From Bog-756 sp963812525 (GTDB lineage Bacteria; Actinomycetota; Acidimicrobiia; Acidimicrobiales; RAAP-2), in NCBI GenBank assembly GCA_963812525.1, contig CAWEVL010000007.1:1-64000 (forward strand): a DNA stretch of 64,000 bases, given 5' to 3'. Of this stretch, positions 18,005 through 26,760 are shown piece by piece. The notes under the pieces were generated by a model. The model was not told where the DNA came from and made no database searches. It saw only the letters and a program-made list of their open reading frames with translations. The first letter of the stretch is position 1. The number at the start of each line of letters is the position of its first letter. Made by a program: the position numbers and the translations under genes.

Positions 18005-18039
18005 CCCGGCCGCGACCCGGGATCAGGGGCGTGAGCCCC
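18005..18039. terminator. Weak hairpins at convergent gene ends
   Basis: Two 5-bp stems (18005-18021 and 18026-18039) lie where the GerMN gene and rsfS end head to head. They may stop transcription from both sides; the signal is weak and has no T-run. Confidence 0.25.
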
Positions 18040-18424
18040 CCGACCAGGCCACCCGGGGAGCGTCGGCCCACAGGTGCTCGAGGTCGTAGAACTCCCGAGC
18101 CTCGTCGAGGAAGACGTGCACGAGGAAGTCCCCGTAGTCCATCAGTACCCACCGGGCGTCGTCGAGCCCCTCCACCCGCACCGGTTTCCGACCGGCCACC
18201 GCACCCACCTGGCGTTCCACTTCGTCGACGATGGTCTTCACCTGTCGAGCGTTGCGACCACTGGTGATCACGAAGGCATCGGTGAGACCGAGGAGCTCGC
18301 CCATGGCCAGGACGGCAGTCTCCTCCCCCGACTTCGCCTCCGCGGCGCGCGCGGCCACGATGGACTCGTCGGGGACGGTCTGATCGTCGAGGCCGACGAC
18401 GGGTGCGGGACTGAGTGATGTCAA
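18023..18424 (-). CDS. rsfS: Ribosomal silencing factor RsfS
   Basis: Binds ribosomal protein L14 and blocks subunit joining during starvation. The 133-residue protein shows the conserved core: LGLTDAFVITSGRNARQVKT near 45-64, VEGLDDARWVLMDYGDFLVH near 84-103 and FYDLEHLWADAP near the end. Start is TTG at 18424, overlapping the stop of the membrane-protein gene as TTGA, so nadD, the small membrane protein and rsfS form one tightly coupled unit. A nadD-rsfS pairing is common in bacteria. Confidence 0.93.
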   Translation of the reverse strand: MTSLSPAPVVGLDDQTVPDESIVAARAAEAKSGEETAVLAMGELLGLTDAFVITSGRNARQVKTIVDEVERQVGAVAGRKPVRVEGLDDARWVLMDYGDFLVHVFLDEAREFYDLEHLWADAPRVAWSGGSRP

Positions 18425-18834
18425 CGGTTGCCTCCTTCTGACGCCGGGGCGTCACGGGTCTGGCGGACGGGGATGGTGGTCGACTGGGTGGGGACGGCGG
18501 GCCCGAGGGCGACCGGCACCGACCGGGGCACGAGGTCGAGCCCGGAAGGGCGGTTGCGGGCCATGTTGACGATCAGGATAGTGAGTACCAGGCACACGGC
18601 GACCACGAGGCCGCAGGCGACGGCCAGGCGCCGCCGGGTCCGACGGGCGGACCGCTGGGCTCTCCGGTCCACCGGCGACACCGGCCCGGGTACGGCGGCC
18701 GCCTCGGCCGGGTCGGCACCGGGCACCGGGGAGGCCGGCCGGCCATCGCTGCCCAGGTCCTGCTCAGGGACCGGGTACGGCTGCCTCGACCGTCTGGGGT
18801 ACCCGGACTTGGTCTGCGTCGGCCGCACGCTCAT
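18421..18834 (-). CDS. Small single-pass membrane protein between nadD and rsfS
   Basis: I do not recognise this 137-residue protein. Its first 60 residues are polar and Pro-rich, then a strongly basic patch (RSARRTRRR) precedes one membrane helix (LAVACGLVVAVCLVLTILIV, about 75-95), followed by a Pro/Ser/Thr-rich outside tail. ATGA overlap with nadD and TTGA overlap with rsfS show it is translated with them. In related genomes a LytR-CpsA-Psr wall ligase can occupy this position; here only a similar membrane-anchor layout exists, without a catalytic domain. Confidence 0.7.
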   Translation of the reverse strand: MSVRPTQTKSGYPRRSRQPYPVPEQDLGSDGRPASPVPGADPAEAAAVPGPVSPVDRRAQRSARRTRRRLAVACGLVVAVCLVLTILIVNMARNRPSGLDLVPRSVPVALGPAVPTQSTTIPVRQTRDAPASEGGNR

Positions 18835-19430
18835 CTGCCCGTAGCGTACAGACCTCGCTGGTGGATGCAACGGATCACCGCCTCGGGTACCAGCCCGTCC
18901 ACCGGCTCCCCGTGCTCGAGGCGCCGGCGCAGCTCGGTGCTGGAGACGTCGAACGGGGCGGCCGGGACGTCGACCGCCCGCCAACCCGGCGGAACGGGCA
19001 CCGGCGCCACCCCGGGACGCCCCACCACCGCCAGGGTGACCAGCGCCCGGAGTGCGGCCTCGTCGTGCCAGGAGGGGAGACCGGCCACCACATCCGACCC
19101 GACCACCACGGTGAGCTCGGCCCCCGGTTCGTCCGCCAGCAGCCGGCGGACGGTGTCCACGGTGTAGGACGGCCCGCCCCGGTCGATCTCGATGCGGCTC
19201 GGCTCCAGCCCCGGCCACCCGGCCACGGCCACGGCCACCAGGGCGAAGCGGTCCTCGGCCGGCGTGACCGGGCGCTCCCCTTCTTTCTGCCACGGGTGGT
19301 TGGCCACCACCAGCAGCATGCGGTCGAGGTCCAGGGTGGTCCGGACCACCTCGGCCAGCTCCAGATGGGCGGTGTGGACCGGGTCGAAGGTCCCCCCGAA
19401 GATGCCGATGCGGGGGCCGGGCCGGGACAC
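18831..19430 (-). CDS. nadD: Nicotinate-nucleotide adenylyltransferase
   Basis: Joins NaMN and ATP to make deamido-NAD in NAD synthesis. The 199-residue protein has the nucleotidyltransferase signature GIFGGTFDPVHTAHL at the N-terminus (Hx2H in PVHTAH) and the second motif FDVSSTELRRRL near 165-176. WQKEGERPVTPAEDR fits the substrate loop. Start is GTG at 19430, only 2 bases after the LLM gene, so the two are probably co-transcribed. Confidence 0.95.
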   Translation of the reverse strand: MSRPGPRIGIFGGTFDPVHTAHLELAEVVRTTLDLDRMLLVVANHPWQKEGERPVTPAEDRFALVAVAVAGWPGLEPSRIEIDRGGPSYTVDTVRRLLADEPGAELTVVVGSDVVAGLPSWHDEAALRALVTLAVVGRPGVAPVPVPPGWRAVDVPAAPFDVSSTELRRRLEHGEPVDGLVPEAVIRCIHQRGLYATGR

Positions 19431-19432
19431 CG

Positions 19433-20362
19433 CTAGGTACCGGCGAGGGCGGCCACCACCGGCTCCAGCGCCTCCATCTCCGAGTCGTGGACCACCACAT
19501 AGGAGAAGCCGAACTCCTCCCGCCGCTGCTGCAGGGTCTCGATGATCTGGTCGGTGGTGCCGATCAGGGCGATGGGCGAGCCGCTGACCTGCTCGGGGGA
19601 GACCGAGAGCAAGTCGGCCAGTCGGGCGACGGCCTCCTCACGATCCGGCACCACCTGGACCAGGAACGTCAGGACCTGCAGTTCGAGCTGGTCGAAGCGG
19701 GCCCCCGCCGCCTGCCGGATCCACTCGATCCGCTGGTGGTAGTACTCCGCCGAGGTGGTCTCGAGGACCTCGGGTCCGACGTGGCCGGCAGCCAGGCTCG
19801 GGTTGACCCCGACGATGTCGGCCTCCCGGGCGGCGATGCCCAGGACCCGCCGGCCGCCGCCGCCGACGATGATGGGCGGATGGGGCCGCTGCACCGGTTC
19901 GGGCGCTCCCTGGGCTCCCGTGATCCGGTAGTACTCGCCCTGGTAGGTGGCCTCGCCCGTCGACCACAGCGCCTTGAGCACGGCCAGGCTCTCGGCCATC
20001 CGGGAGATCCGCACACCGGCCGAGTCGGCGTCGATGCCGGACTGCTCGTAGTCGCTGGTCATCCAGCCCGCTCCGAGGCCGAACTCCACCCTCCCCCCGG
20101 AGAACACGTCGAGGGTGGCCACCTCCTTGGCCAGCACCACCGGATGCCGGTAGTCGTTGCCGAACACGAGCGACCCGACCCGCAGGGTGGCGGTGGCCTC
20201 GGCCGCCACCGTGAGGGCCACCAGGGGGCCGAACTGGTCCTCGAAGTGGTCCGGGATGAACAAGGTGGCGTACCCGAGGTCCTCGATCCGGCGGGCGGTG
20301 GCGCGCCAGGCCGCCGGGTTCTCGGCCTTGGACAGCTGGACTCCGAATCGAAACGGGGGCAT
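19433..20362 (-). CDS. LLM-class F420-dependent oxidoreductase
   Basis: Luciferase-like monooxygenase fold, 309 residues, of the group that in actinobacteria mostly uses coenzyme F420. N-terminus FRFGVQLSKAENPAAWRATA leads into GYATLFIPDHFEDQFGPLVA. The cofactor region TLRVGSLVFGNDYRHPVVLA, GRVEFGLGAGWMTSDYE and PPIIVGGGGRRVLGIAAREA are all standard. The substrate cannot be assigned. It heads the nadD unit, has a TAGGCT box 6 bases before its ATG, and is divergent from the DAHP synthase gene only 38 bases away. Confidence 0.88.
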   Translation of the reverse strand: MPPFRFGVQLSKAENPAAWRATARRIEDLGYATLFIPDHFEDQFGPLVALTVAAEATATLRVGSLVFGNDYRHPVVLAKEVATLDVFSGGRVEFGLGAGWMTSDYEQSGIDADSAGVRISRMAESLAVLKALWSTGEATYQGEYYRITGAQGAPEPVQRPHPPIIVGGGGRRVLGIAAREADIVGVNPSLAAGHVGPEVLETTSAEYYHQRIEWIRQAAGARFDQLELQVLTFLVQVVPDREEAVARLADLLSVSPEQVSGSPIALIGTTDQIIETLQQRREEFGFSYVVVHDSEMEALEPVVAALAGT

Positions 20363-20368
20363 GGCCCG

Positions 20369-20374
20369 AGCCTA
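20369..20374 (-). promoter_or_regulatory. Leaderless -10 box for LLM-nadD unit
   Basis: TAGGCT on the minus strand, 6 bases before the ATG. Its -35 region would overlap the opposite promoter at 20388-20393. Confidence 0.5.
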
Positions 20375-20387
20375 GGGCGGGAGGCTT

Positions 20388-20393
20388 TACGCT
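20388..20393 (+). promoter_or_regulatory. Leaderless -10 box for DAHP synthase
   Basis: TACGCT on the plus strand, 6 bases before the GTG start of the class II DAHP synthase. It stands back to back with the LLM promoter. Confidence 0.5.
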
Positions 20394-20399
20394 GGTGGT

Positions 20400-21758
20400 G
20401 TGGCACAGGATTCCCCGACGACCGCCTGGGCGCCCGATTCGTGGCGGGCCCGACCCGCGGTCCAACAGCCGGTGTGGCCCGACGAGGGCGAGTTGAAGCG
20501 CGTCCACGCCCAGCTCGCCGGTCTCCCGCCATTGGTGTTCGCCGGTGAGGCCCGTCATCTGACCCGCGGGCTGGGGGAGGCGGCCCAGGGCCGAGCCTTC
20601 GTCCTCCAGGCGGGAGACTGCGCCGAGTCGTTCTCCGAGTTCAGCGCCGACGGCATCCGCGACAAGCTCAAGGTCATCCTCCAGATGGCGGTGGTCCTCA
20701 CCTACGGGGCCGGGGTGCCGGTGGTCAAGCTGGGTCGGATCGCCGGCCAGTTCGCCAAGCCCCGCAGCTCCCCCACCGAGATCGTCGGCGGTCAGGTGCT
20801 GGACTCGTTCCGCGGCCACATGGTCAACGACGACCTCCCCGAGAGGACGGCCCGGGTGCCCGATCCGAACCGGCTCGTGGCGGCGTACCAGCAGTCGGTC
20901 TCCACCCTCAATCTGCTGCGGGCCTTCACCAAGGGGGGCTTTGCCGACCTCAGTCAGATCCACCAGTGGAACCAGGAGTTCGTGGCCTCGTCCACCGAAG
21001 GCCAACAGTTCGAGGACATCGCCGAAGGTATCGACCGGGCCCTCCGGTTCATGGCCGCCTGTGGCATCAACCTCACCGCCGAGGACACCCTCCACCAGGT
21101 CGACTTCTGGACCAGTCACGAAGCGCTGATCCTCGACTACGAGGAAGCCCTGACCCGTCGGGACTCCCTCACCGACGAGTGGTACGACTGCTCTGCCCAC
21201 ATGCTGTGGGTGGGCGAGCGGACCCGTCAGCTGGGCGGCGCCCACTGCGAGTTCCTCTCGGGCATCCACAATCCGGTCGGAGCCAAGGTGGGGCCGTCGG
21301 CCACCACCGACGACGTCATCGGACTGTGCCAACGGCTCAACCCGCAACGGGTCCCGGGCCGACTGACCCTGATCACCCGCCTCGGCGTCGACCGCGTCGA
21401 GGCCGGGCTGCCCCCCCTGCTGCGAGCGGTGCAGGAGGAGGGTCATCCGGTGGTGTGGGTCTGCGATCCCATGCACGGCAACACGTTCACCGCCGAGGGC
21501 GGCCAGAAGACCCGGCGGTTCGACGACATCATCGGCGAGCTCCGGGGGTTCTTCCTGGCCCATCGTGAGGTCGGTACCTGGCCGGGTGGCGTGCACGTGG
21601 AGCTGACCGGGGACAACGTGACCGAGTGTCTCGGCGGGGTCGAGGACATCGTCGAGGACCAACTCCACCAGCGCTACACCACCACCTGCGACCCCCGGCT
21701 CAACGGCCGCCAGTCCCTGGACCTGGCGTTCGGCGTCGCCGAGCTGCTGCGGGCCTGA
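20400..21758 (+). CDS. Class II 3-deoxy-7-phosphoheptulonate synthase
   Basis: First step of the shikimate pathway, condensing PEP and erythrose 4-phosphate. At 452 residues it is the plant/actinobacterial class II form (aroG of Mycobacterium), recognised by FVLQAGDCAESFSEFSADGI, VVKLGRIAGQFAKPRSSP, HMLWVGERTRQLGGAHCEFL, NPVGAKVGPSA and WVCDPMHGNTF. Metal-binding Cys, His, Glu and Asp are expected in GDCAE, DPMHGN, VHVELTG and TTCDPRLNG; all are present. The gene is alone on its strand, with no other aromatic-pathway gene nearby. Start is GTG, supported by the TACGCT box. Confidence 0.96.
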   Translation: MAQDSPTTAWAPDSWRARPAVQQPVWPDEGELKRVHAQLAGLPPLVFAGEARHLTRGLGEAAQGRAFVLQAGDCAESFSEFSADGIRDKLKVILQMAVVLTYGAGVPVVKLGRIAGQFAKPRSSPTEIVGGQVLDSFRGHMVNDDLPERTARVPDPNRLVAAYQQSVSTLNLLRAFTKGGFADLSQIHQWNQEFVASSTEGQQFEDIAEGIDRALRFMAACGINLTAEDTLHQVDFWTSHEALILDYEEALTRRDSLTDEWYDCSAHMLWVGERTRQLGGAHCEFLSGIHNPVGAKVGPSATTDDVIGLCQRLNPQRVPGRLTLITRLGVDRVEAGLPPLLRAVQEEGHPVVWVCDPMHGNTFTAEGGQKTRRFDDIIGELRGFFLAHREVGTWPGGVHVELTGDNVTECLGGVEDIVEDQLHQRYTTTCDPRLNGRQSLDLAFGVAELLRA

Positions 21759-21770
21759 CCGGCCGCGCCG

Positions 21771-21787
21771 TCGGGCTGCGAGCCCGG
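21771..21787 (+). terminator. Hairpin after DAHP synthase
   Basis: A perfect 6-bp stem CGGGCT/AGCCCG with a 3-base loop begins 14 bases after the stop codon. There is no T-run. A second weak stem (GTCTC/GAGAC, 11-base loop) lies near 21825-21845. Confidence 0.4.
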
Positions 21788-21951
21788 CTGCGTCGTCGCT
21801 GTGGGTGCGGGGGGGTCATTGACCCGTCTCCCCTCAGCAACGAGACTGGGGCGGTTCCGGGGCGTCCGGGATGCCGCCGCCTCGGCCTCCCATCACCAGC
21901 GTGCACCGCGGTCCCGCCCCACCGCCACGACCCTCGGAGACGCCCTTCACC

Positions 21952-23554
21952 ATGCCCTTCGCACCGATGCCGCGCCGCTCGTCCGCTCCCGCGTGGGGCG
22001 ACGGGCGGCACTCGTGGCCGCGGAGGGCACTGGTGGCCGCGGTCGGGACCCTCTGCCTGATCCTCCCGCTGGTGGTCCCCTCTGCCGTCCTCGCTTCCGC
22101 CGATACCCCGACACCGCATGTGCCGGGCGTCTCCGCCTACTGGCTGGTGGCCTCCGACGGTGGCATCTTCTCGTTCGGAGGCGCCCCGTTCTACGGCTCC
22201 ACCGGCAACATCCACCTCAACCAGCCCATCGTGGGCATGGCCGGCTCGGCCAACAGCAGTGGCTACTGGCTGGTGGCCTCCGACGGCGGCATCTTCTCGT
22301 TCGGGAGCGCCCCGTTCTACGGCTCCACCGGCAACATCCATCTGAACAGGCCGGTGGTGGGCATGGCCGCCGTTCCCAACGGCACCGGCTACTGGTTGGT
22401 GGCCTCCGACGGCGGGATCTTCGCCTTCGGCCAGGCCCCGTTCTACGGGTCGATGGGCGGCCAGCACCTCAACCAGCCCATCGTGGGCATGGCGGCCACG
22501 CCGGACGGCCACGGCTACTGGCTGGTGGCTGCCGACGGGGGGATCTTCAGCTTCGGCGACGCCCACTTCTACGGCTCGACCGGGAACATCAACCTCAACC
22601 GGCCCATCGTGGGGATGACGGCCACCGCGGACGGGGGTGGCTACTGGTTCACCGCCGCCGACGGCGGGGTCTTCTCCTTCGGCGACGCCAATTTCTACGG
22701 CTCCCTGGGTGCGGTGCCCCAGAGCCGGCCCATCGTGGCCATGACCGGATCGGCCGACGGCGGGGGCTACTGGTTCTCCAACAACAACGGGGCGGTCACC
22801 GCCTACGGCGACGCCACCTACTGGGGATCCGCGCCGCAGGTGCTCAACCGGCCCATCGTGGGCATGGCCCGGGCCGTCGGGAACGGCACCTTTGCCGGCT
22901 CCTCCTACCAATCGGGGTCATTCGGTTACGACGTCTCCAATTTCCAGTGCGGGGATCTCTCCGCCCCAGCCCCACACCATCGCCATCGTCCAAGTGGAGG
23001 GAAGGTCGCTCGGGACCACCAATCCGTGTCTGCAGAATCAGGCCCAATGGGCGGGCGGCGGGCTCAACCTCTACATCTTTCTGACCTTCGGACAGGCGCC
23101 CACGTCCGGCGACCCGAGTTGTGCGGGTAGTGCCTCCCCGACGGCCTGCAACTACGGATTCAACGCCGCGTTGGACGCGTTCCAGAAGGCATCGATTCCC
23201 GGAGTGAACACCGCCGTGCCCTGGTGGATCGACGTCGAGGGGTATTCGATCCCAGGAGTACCGTCCTGGGCGGCCCCCTCGGACAACGCCGCCCTCATCC
23301 AGGGTGCGCTCGACGGACTGCACTATGAGGGCCTCAACAGCGTCGGCATCTACGCCAGTCCCGGAGTGTGGAACGGAATCGTCGGACCGAACTACGGACC
23401 GGCCGTTCCCTACTGGATGGCCTGGTATTCGGGAAACGGCGGTCCCTACAACTGCGCCAACATCGGCCAATGGACGGCGACCCACACCTTGCCGAAGCCC
23501 CTGGTGCTGACGCAGTACGCCTCGAACACCTTCGACGAGGACTACGCCTGCTAG
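21952..23554 (+). CDS. Secreted repeat protein with GH25-like glycosidase domain, frameshifted
   Basis: A basic N-terminus and signal peptide (RRALVAAVGTLCLILPLVVP) lead to six 42-residue repeats of the type YWLVASDGGIFSFG-x-APFYGSTG (22138-22890), likely short beta-propeller blades. The C-terminal 200 residues begin FGYDVSNFQCG and include WWIDVEGYS, resembling Asp/Glu-based GH25-like or Rv2525c-like glycosidase domains that may act on peptidoglycan. The frame breaks at about 22957-22962 (CTCTCC): one surplus base separates SNFQCGDL from PPQPHTIAIVQVEG. The corrected length is 533 residues. The true start is uncertain; 21871 and 21967 are also possible. Substrate and target cell are unknown. 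Confidence 0.75.
22138..22890 (+). repeat. Six 126-bp (42-residue) repeats
   Basis: Six consecutive units each start YW(L/F) and carry DGG-(I/V)-FSFG and RPIVGMA-type ends; the first two are nearly identical in DNA. The sixth is degenerate (NNNGAVTAYG). The same repeat family occurs at 61229-61966. Confidence 0.85.
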
Positions 23555-24350
23555 CCCGTCTGAGTCCCGCCCGGCCAGGTGGGCGGCGTCGTTGTAGCCC
23601 AGCAGCCGCCACCGGCCGTCGTCCACCTCCCAGGTGGTCAGGGAGGCGTGCCGGGTGCGGAGCTGGAGGCGGGCTCCCTCCGAGCCACCGGCCACCGGCA
23701 CCTTGGCCAGCAGCGAGGCCTCGATGACCCCGGCGTGACAGGCCACCACCACCAGCTGGCCCGGGTGGTCGGCGGACAGGGCGTCCAGCGTGCCGGCCAC
23801 CCGGGCACGAAGCCGGCCCAGCTCTCCCCCCGGGGGCGATGGGCTGGTGGGGATCGGCGTCCCAGTCCAGCGTTCCGAACCGTTCCGTGTACTCGTCCCA
23901 GCCGAGACCGTCGGCCTCGCCGGGATGGAGCTCGCACAGGCCGCACTCGGTCACCAGCTCGGGCGGCTTGGCCTGCGCCCCGTGGGCGTCGTCGGCGGCC
24001 ACCAGGGCCGGGGCCAGCAGCTCGGCCGTCTCGATGGCGCGGGGCAGGATGCTGGCGTACAGGGCGTCGGTGCCGGCCAGCTCACCGGTCCGGGCCAGGC
24101 GGTCCCGGAGCGAGGTCACCTGACGGCGCCCGAGCTCGGTCAGCCCCTGGCAACCGATGGGGCCCCCGCACACCCCGGAGACATTGCAGGTCGCCTCGCC
24201 GTGCCGGACCAGGACGATCCGGGTGGCGCCGGTCGGGTCCGGCCCGACGGTCCGGATCCCGGCCGGCACCGGCGGCACCGCACCGGGGTCCTCCGGGCGA
24301 CGCGACCCGGCGCCGGCCAGGCCGTCGAATCCGGCCGGCCCGGGGCTCAC
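23551..24350 (-). CDS. Histidine phosphatase superfamily protein, frameshifted
   Basis: Phosphoglycerate-mutase-like phosphatase. The RHG motif IVLVRHGEATCN lies about 35 residues from the GTG start at 24350, which overlaps the vwa stop as GTGA. Further conserved parts are LPRAIETAELLAP, ECGLCELHPGEADGLGWDE (acid region) and the second catalytic His in VVVACHAGVIEASLL. One surplus base in the C6G5 run at 23826-23836 splits it after PIAPGG. A second shift near 23566-23572 would give a natural stop at 23551 right after NDAAHLAG; without it the frame runs antisense through the neighbouring gene to 22844. Substrate unknown; it closes the obg-proBA-moxR operon. Confidence 0.8.
23567..23586. terminator. 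Hairpin at convergent gene ends
   Basis: CCGCCC (23567-23572) pairs with GGGCGG (23581-23586) across an 8-base loop, between the GH25-like gene and the phosphatase gene that face each other. It could terminate either transcript. Confidence 0.3.
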
Positions 24351-25834
24351 GCCAGCTCCCCGACGAACTGCTCGAGCTGTCGGAGGGTCCGGCACTCCAC
24401 CACGTCGTCGCAGTGGACCGCGTACTCGCCGACGATGGAATCCCCCGAGTCCCAGTAGGCCCGGGGCTCGGGATTCAACCAGTAGACGTGCCGGGCCCGG
24501 GCCCGGAGTTCCTTGACCACCCACGCCTGGGAGGCGTGGTAGTTGTTGCGGGCGTCCCCCAGCAGCAGGACGCTGGTGCGCGGCGTGATCTCCTCGCCCC
24601 AACGCTCCCAGAACACGGTGAAGGCGTGCCCGTAGTCGGAGTGGCCGTCCACCCAGATGACGTCGGCCTCGGTGTTGATCCGCTGCACCGCCTCGGTCGG
24701 GTCCTCCACCCGGTCGAAGAACCGGCTGACCTCGTCCACCCCGTCGATGAAGACGAAGCTGCGCACCTTGGAGAACTGGGAGCTGATGGCGTGGACCAGG
24801 TGCAGGGTGAAGCGGGCGAAGCTGGCCACCGAACCGGAGATGTCGGCGATCACCACGATCTCCGGCTTGGACGGCCGCGGGTAGCGGAACTTGGGATCGA
24901 CGGGCACCCCGCCGGTGGAGAGGGAGTGACGGACCGTGGAGCGGAAATCGAGCGGGCCCTTCCGTCCGTGCCGGCGCTTGCGGGCCAGGCGGACGGCCAG
25001 CTTGCGGGACAGGGGCACCAGGGCCTTGCGCAGGGCCACCAGTTCGTCCCGGGTGGCGTGCATGACGTCGATGTCCTCGGGCAGGGGCTTGCGCAACGAC
25101 TTGGCCAGGGCCTCGCTCCCCCGGTCGGCCACCAGCCGGCGCCGGATCTCGTTCTCGATCTCCGCCCGCAGTTGGTCGATGCGGGCGGAGAACTCGTCCC
25201 TCAGCAGTCGCTCCTCCAGGGCGGTCAGCGTGACCGGCGGGCCGCCGGCCGCCGGGTCGTCGTTGAGGGCACTGGTCGAGGCCCGGGCTTCGGCCAGCAG
25301 GCGCTCCAGTACCCCGTCGAGGTCGAGGTTCCGCAGCGTCCGGTAGAGGTAGTAGGTCCCGCCCACCGGTCGGCCCGCCTCCATGCCGGCGTACCGGCTC
25401 ACCGCCTGGCGGGCCACCGCCGCCACCATGGAGCTGTTGGCCCCGAGCAGGGCCTTGTACAGCAGGTCGGCCAGCTCCTCGGGCGTCATCCCCTCGCCCC
25501 CGCCGCCGCCCCGGCCGCGACCCTGGCCGCGCTGGTGGCCCTGGCCGTGCATCTGGCCGGCGTCATCGGTCGACAGCGGGTCCGAGTCGTCCTGGTCGTC
25601 GTCGATCCGGTACTCGGGCCCGCGGAGCGAGAAGTAGATCTCGAAGGCCGTCTCGTAGGCCCGCCAGTGCGACGACGACTTCACCAGGCTGGCCCCGAGG
25701 GTGTACTTGATGGCCTCACGGTCCTCGATGGGCACGTGGCGAAGGGCCTCCGCCGCGTCGAGGTGCTCGGTCAGCGACACCGGGATGCCCGCGGCGCGCA
25801 GCTCGCCCACGAAGCCGGTGAGGAGATCGAGCAT
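24347..25834 (-). CDS. VWA-domain protein, CoxE-like partner of MoxR
   Basis: 495-residue soluble protein. The N-terminal part (FVGELRAAGIPVSLTEHLDA, then AYETAFEIYFSLRG) is typical of CoxE-like proteins working with MoxR ATPases. A Gly/Gln/His-rich linker (GQGHQRGQGRGRGGGGGEG) sits near residue 110. The C-terminal von Willebrand A domain has a metal-ion site VVIADISGSVASF near residue 326-338 (DxSxS). Such pairs act as chaperones for cofactor insertion or complex assembly; the client here is unknown. It follows moxR by 17 bases and overlaps the phosphatase gene by GTGA. Confidence 0.88.
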   Translation of the reverse strand: MLDLLTGFVGELRAAGIPVSLTEHLDAAEALRHVPIEDREAIKYTLGASLVKSSSHWRAYETAFEIYFSLRGPEYRIDDDQDDSDPLSTDDAGQMHGQGHQRGQGRGRGGGGGEGMTPEELADLLYKALLGANSSMVAAVARQAVSRYAGMEAGRPVGGTYYLYRTLRNLDLDGVLERLLAEARASTSALNDDPAAGGPPVTLTALEERLLRDEFSARIDQLRAEIENEIRRRLVADRGSEALAKSLRKPLPEDIDVMHATRDELVALRKALVPLSRKLAVRLARKRRHGRKGPLDFRSTVRHSLSTGGVPVDPKFRYPRPSKPEIVVIADISGSVASFARFTLHLVHAISSQFSKVRSFVFIDGVDEVSRFFDRVEDPTEAVQRINTEADVIWVDGHSDYGHAFTVFWERWGEEITPRTSVLLLGDARNNYHASQAWVVKELRARARHVYWLNPEPRAYWDSGDSIVGEYAVHCDDVVECRTLRQLEQFVGELA

Positions 25835-25851
25835 GGCGGTGTCCCCCGACC

Positions 25852-26760
25852 TCAGTCGGTGGATTCCACCCCGGCCAGCTCCTTGGCGGCCCGGTCGATG
25901 TCGGTCTGGTACTTCAGCAGGATGTGGAGGGTGTCCCGGGCCTGCTCGACATCGATCGACTCCACCCCCAGCACGACCAGGGTGCGGGCCCAGTCCAGGG
26001 TCTCGGACACCGAAGGGTCCTTCTTCAGGTCGAGGGTCCGGAGGGAGCGGACGATCCGGGCCACCTGGTCGGCCAGGGCCTGGCTGATCCCCGGCACCCG
26101 GGTCTCGATGATCAGTCGCTCCCGCTCCAGCTGGGGGTAGTCGATGTGCAGGTACAGGCACCGGCGCTTCAGGGCCTCCGACAGCTCGCGGGTGTTGTTC
26201 GAGGTCAGGAAGACCAGCGGGATCTGGGTGGCCCGCACCGTGCCCAGTTCGGGGATGGACACCTGGTACTCCGAGAGGATCTCCAGCAGCAGGGCCTCGG
26301 TCTCCAGCTCCACCCGGTCCACCTCGTCGACCAGGAGGACCACCGGCTCCTCGGACCGGATGGCCTCCAGCAGGGGACGGGCGAGGAGGAACTCCTCGGC
26401 GAAGATGTCCTCTTCCAGCTGCTCCCAGGACTGGCCGGAGTCGGCCTGGATGCGCAGCAGCTGCTTCTTGTAGTTCCACTCGTACAGAGCCTTGGACTCG
26501 TCGAGGCCCTCGTAGCATTGGAGCCGGATGAGCCGGCTCCCGGTCAGGCGGGCCACCGACTTGGCCAGCTCGGTCTTGCCGGTGCCGGCCGGGCCCTCGA
26601 CCAGTACCGGCTTGGCCAGCCGGTCGGCCAGGAAGACGACGCCGGAGATCCCGTCGTCGGCCAGGTAGTCCACCCCGGCCAGGCCCTGGCGCACGGCGTC
26701 GATGGAGTCGAAACGGGGGGCGCCGGCCACCGGGAAGCCGCTGGTGATCTCCTGGGTCAC
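25852..26760 (-). CDS. MoxR-family AAA+ ATPase
   Basis: 302-residue AAA+ ATPase. Walker A is VEGPAGTGKTEL (about 54-65), Walker B VVLLVDEVDR near 140, sensor 1 VFLTSNN near 183 and an arginine-finger region EALKRRCLYLHIDYP. MoxR ATPases act with VWA proteins in maturation of metal- or cofactor-containing complexes. The downstream VWA gene and the GTGA overlap with proA put the pair in the proline operon. The client protein is not evident in the window. Confidence 0.92.
   Translation of the reverse strand: MTQEITSGFPVAGAPRFDSIDAVRQGLAGVDYLADDGISGVVFLADRLAKPVLVEGPAGTGKTELAKSVARLTGSRLIRLQCYEGLDESKALYEWNYKKQLLRIQADSGQSWEQLEEDIFAEEFLLARPLLEAIRSEEPVVLLVDEVDRVELETEALLLEILSEYQVSIPELGTVRATQIPLVFLTSNNTRELSEALKRRCLYLHIDYPQLERERLIIETRVPGISQALADQVARIVRSLRTLDLKKDPSVSETLDWARTLVVLGVESIDVEQARDTLHILLKYQTDIDRAAKELAGVESTD

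Noticed and set aside
21760..21950. Riboswitch (for example cyclic-di-AMP type) before the GH25-like wall-hydrolase gene
   Set aside because: A few stems are present, but none of the conserved motifs of that class could be found.
22844..23550. Extension of the histidine phosphatase frame to 22844
   Set aside because: It would lie fully antisense to the GH25-like gene and has no family sequence; a stop is reached at 23551 with one more base correction.
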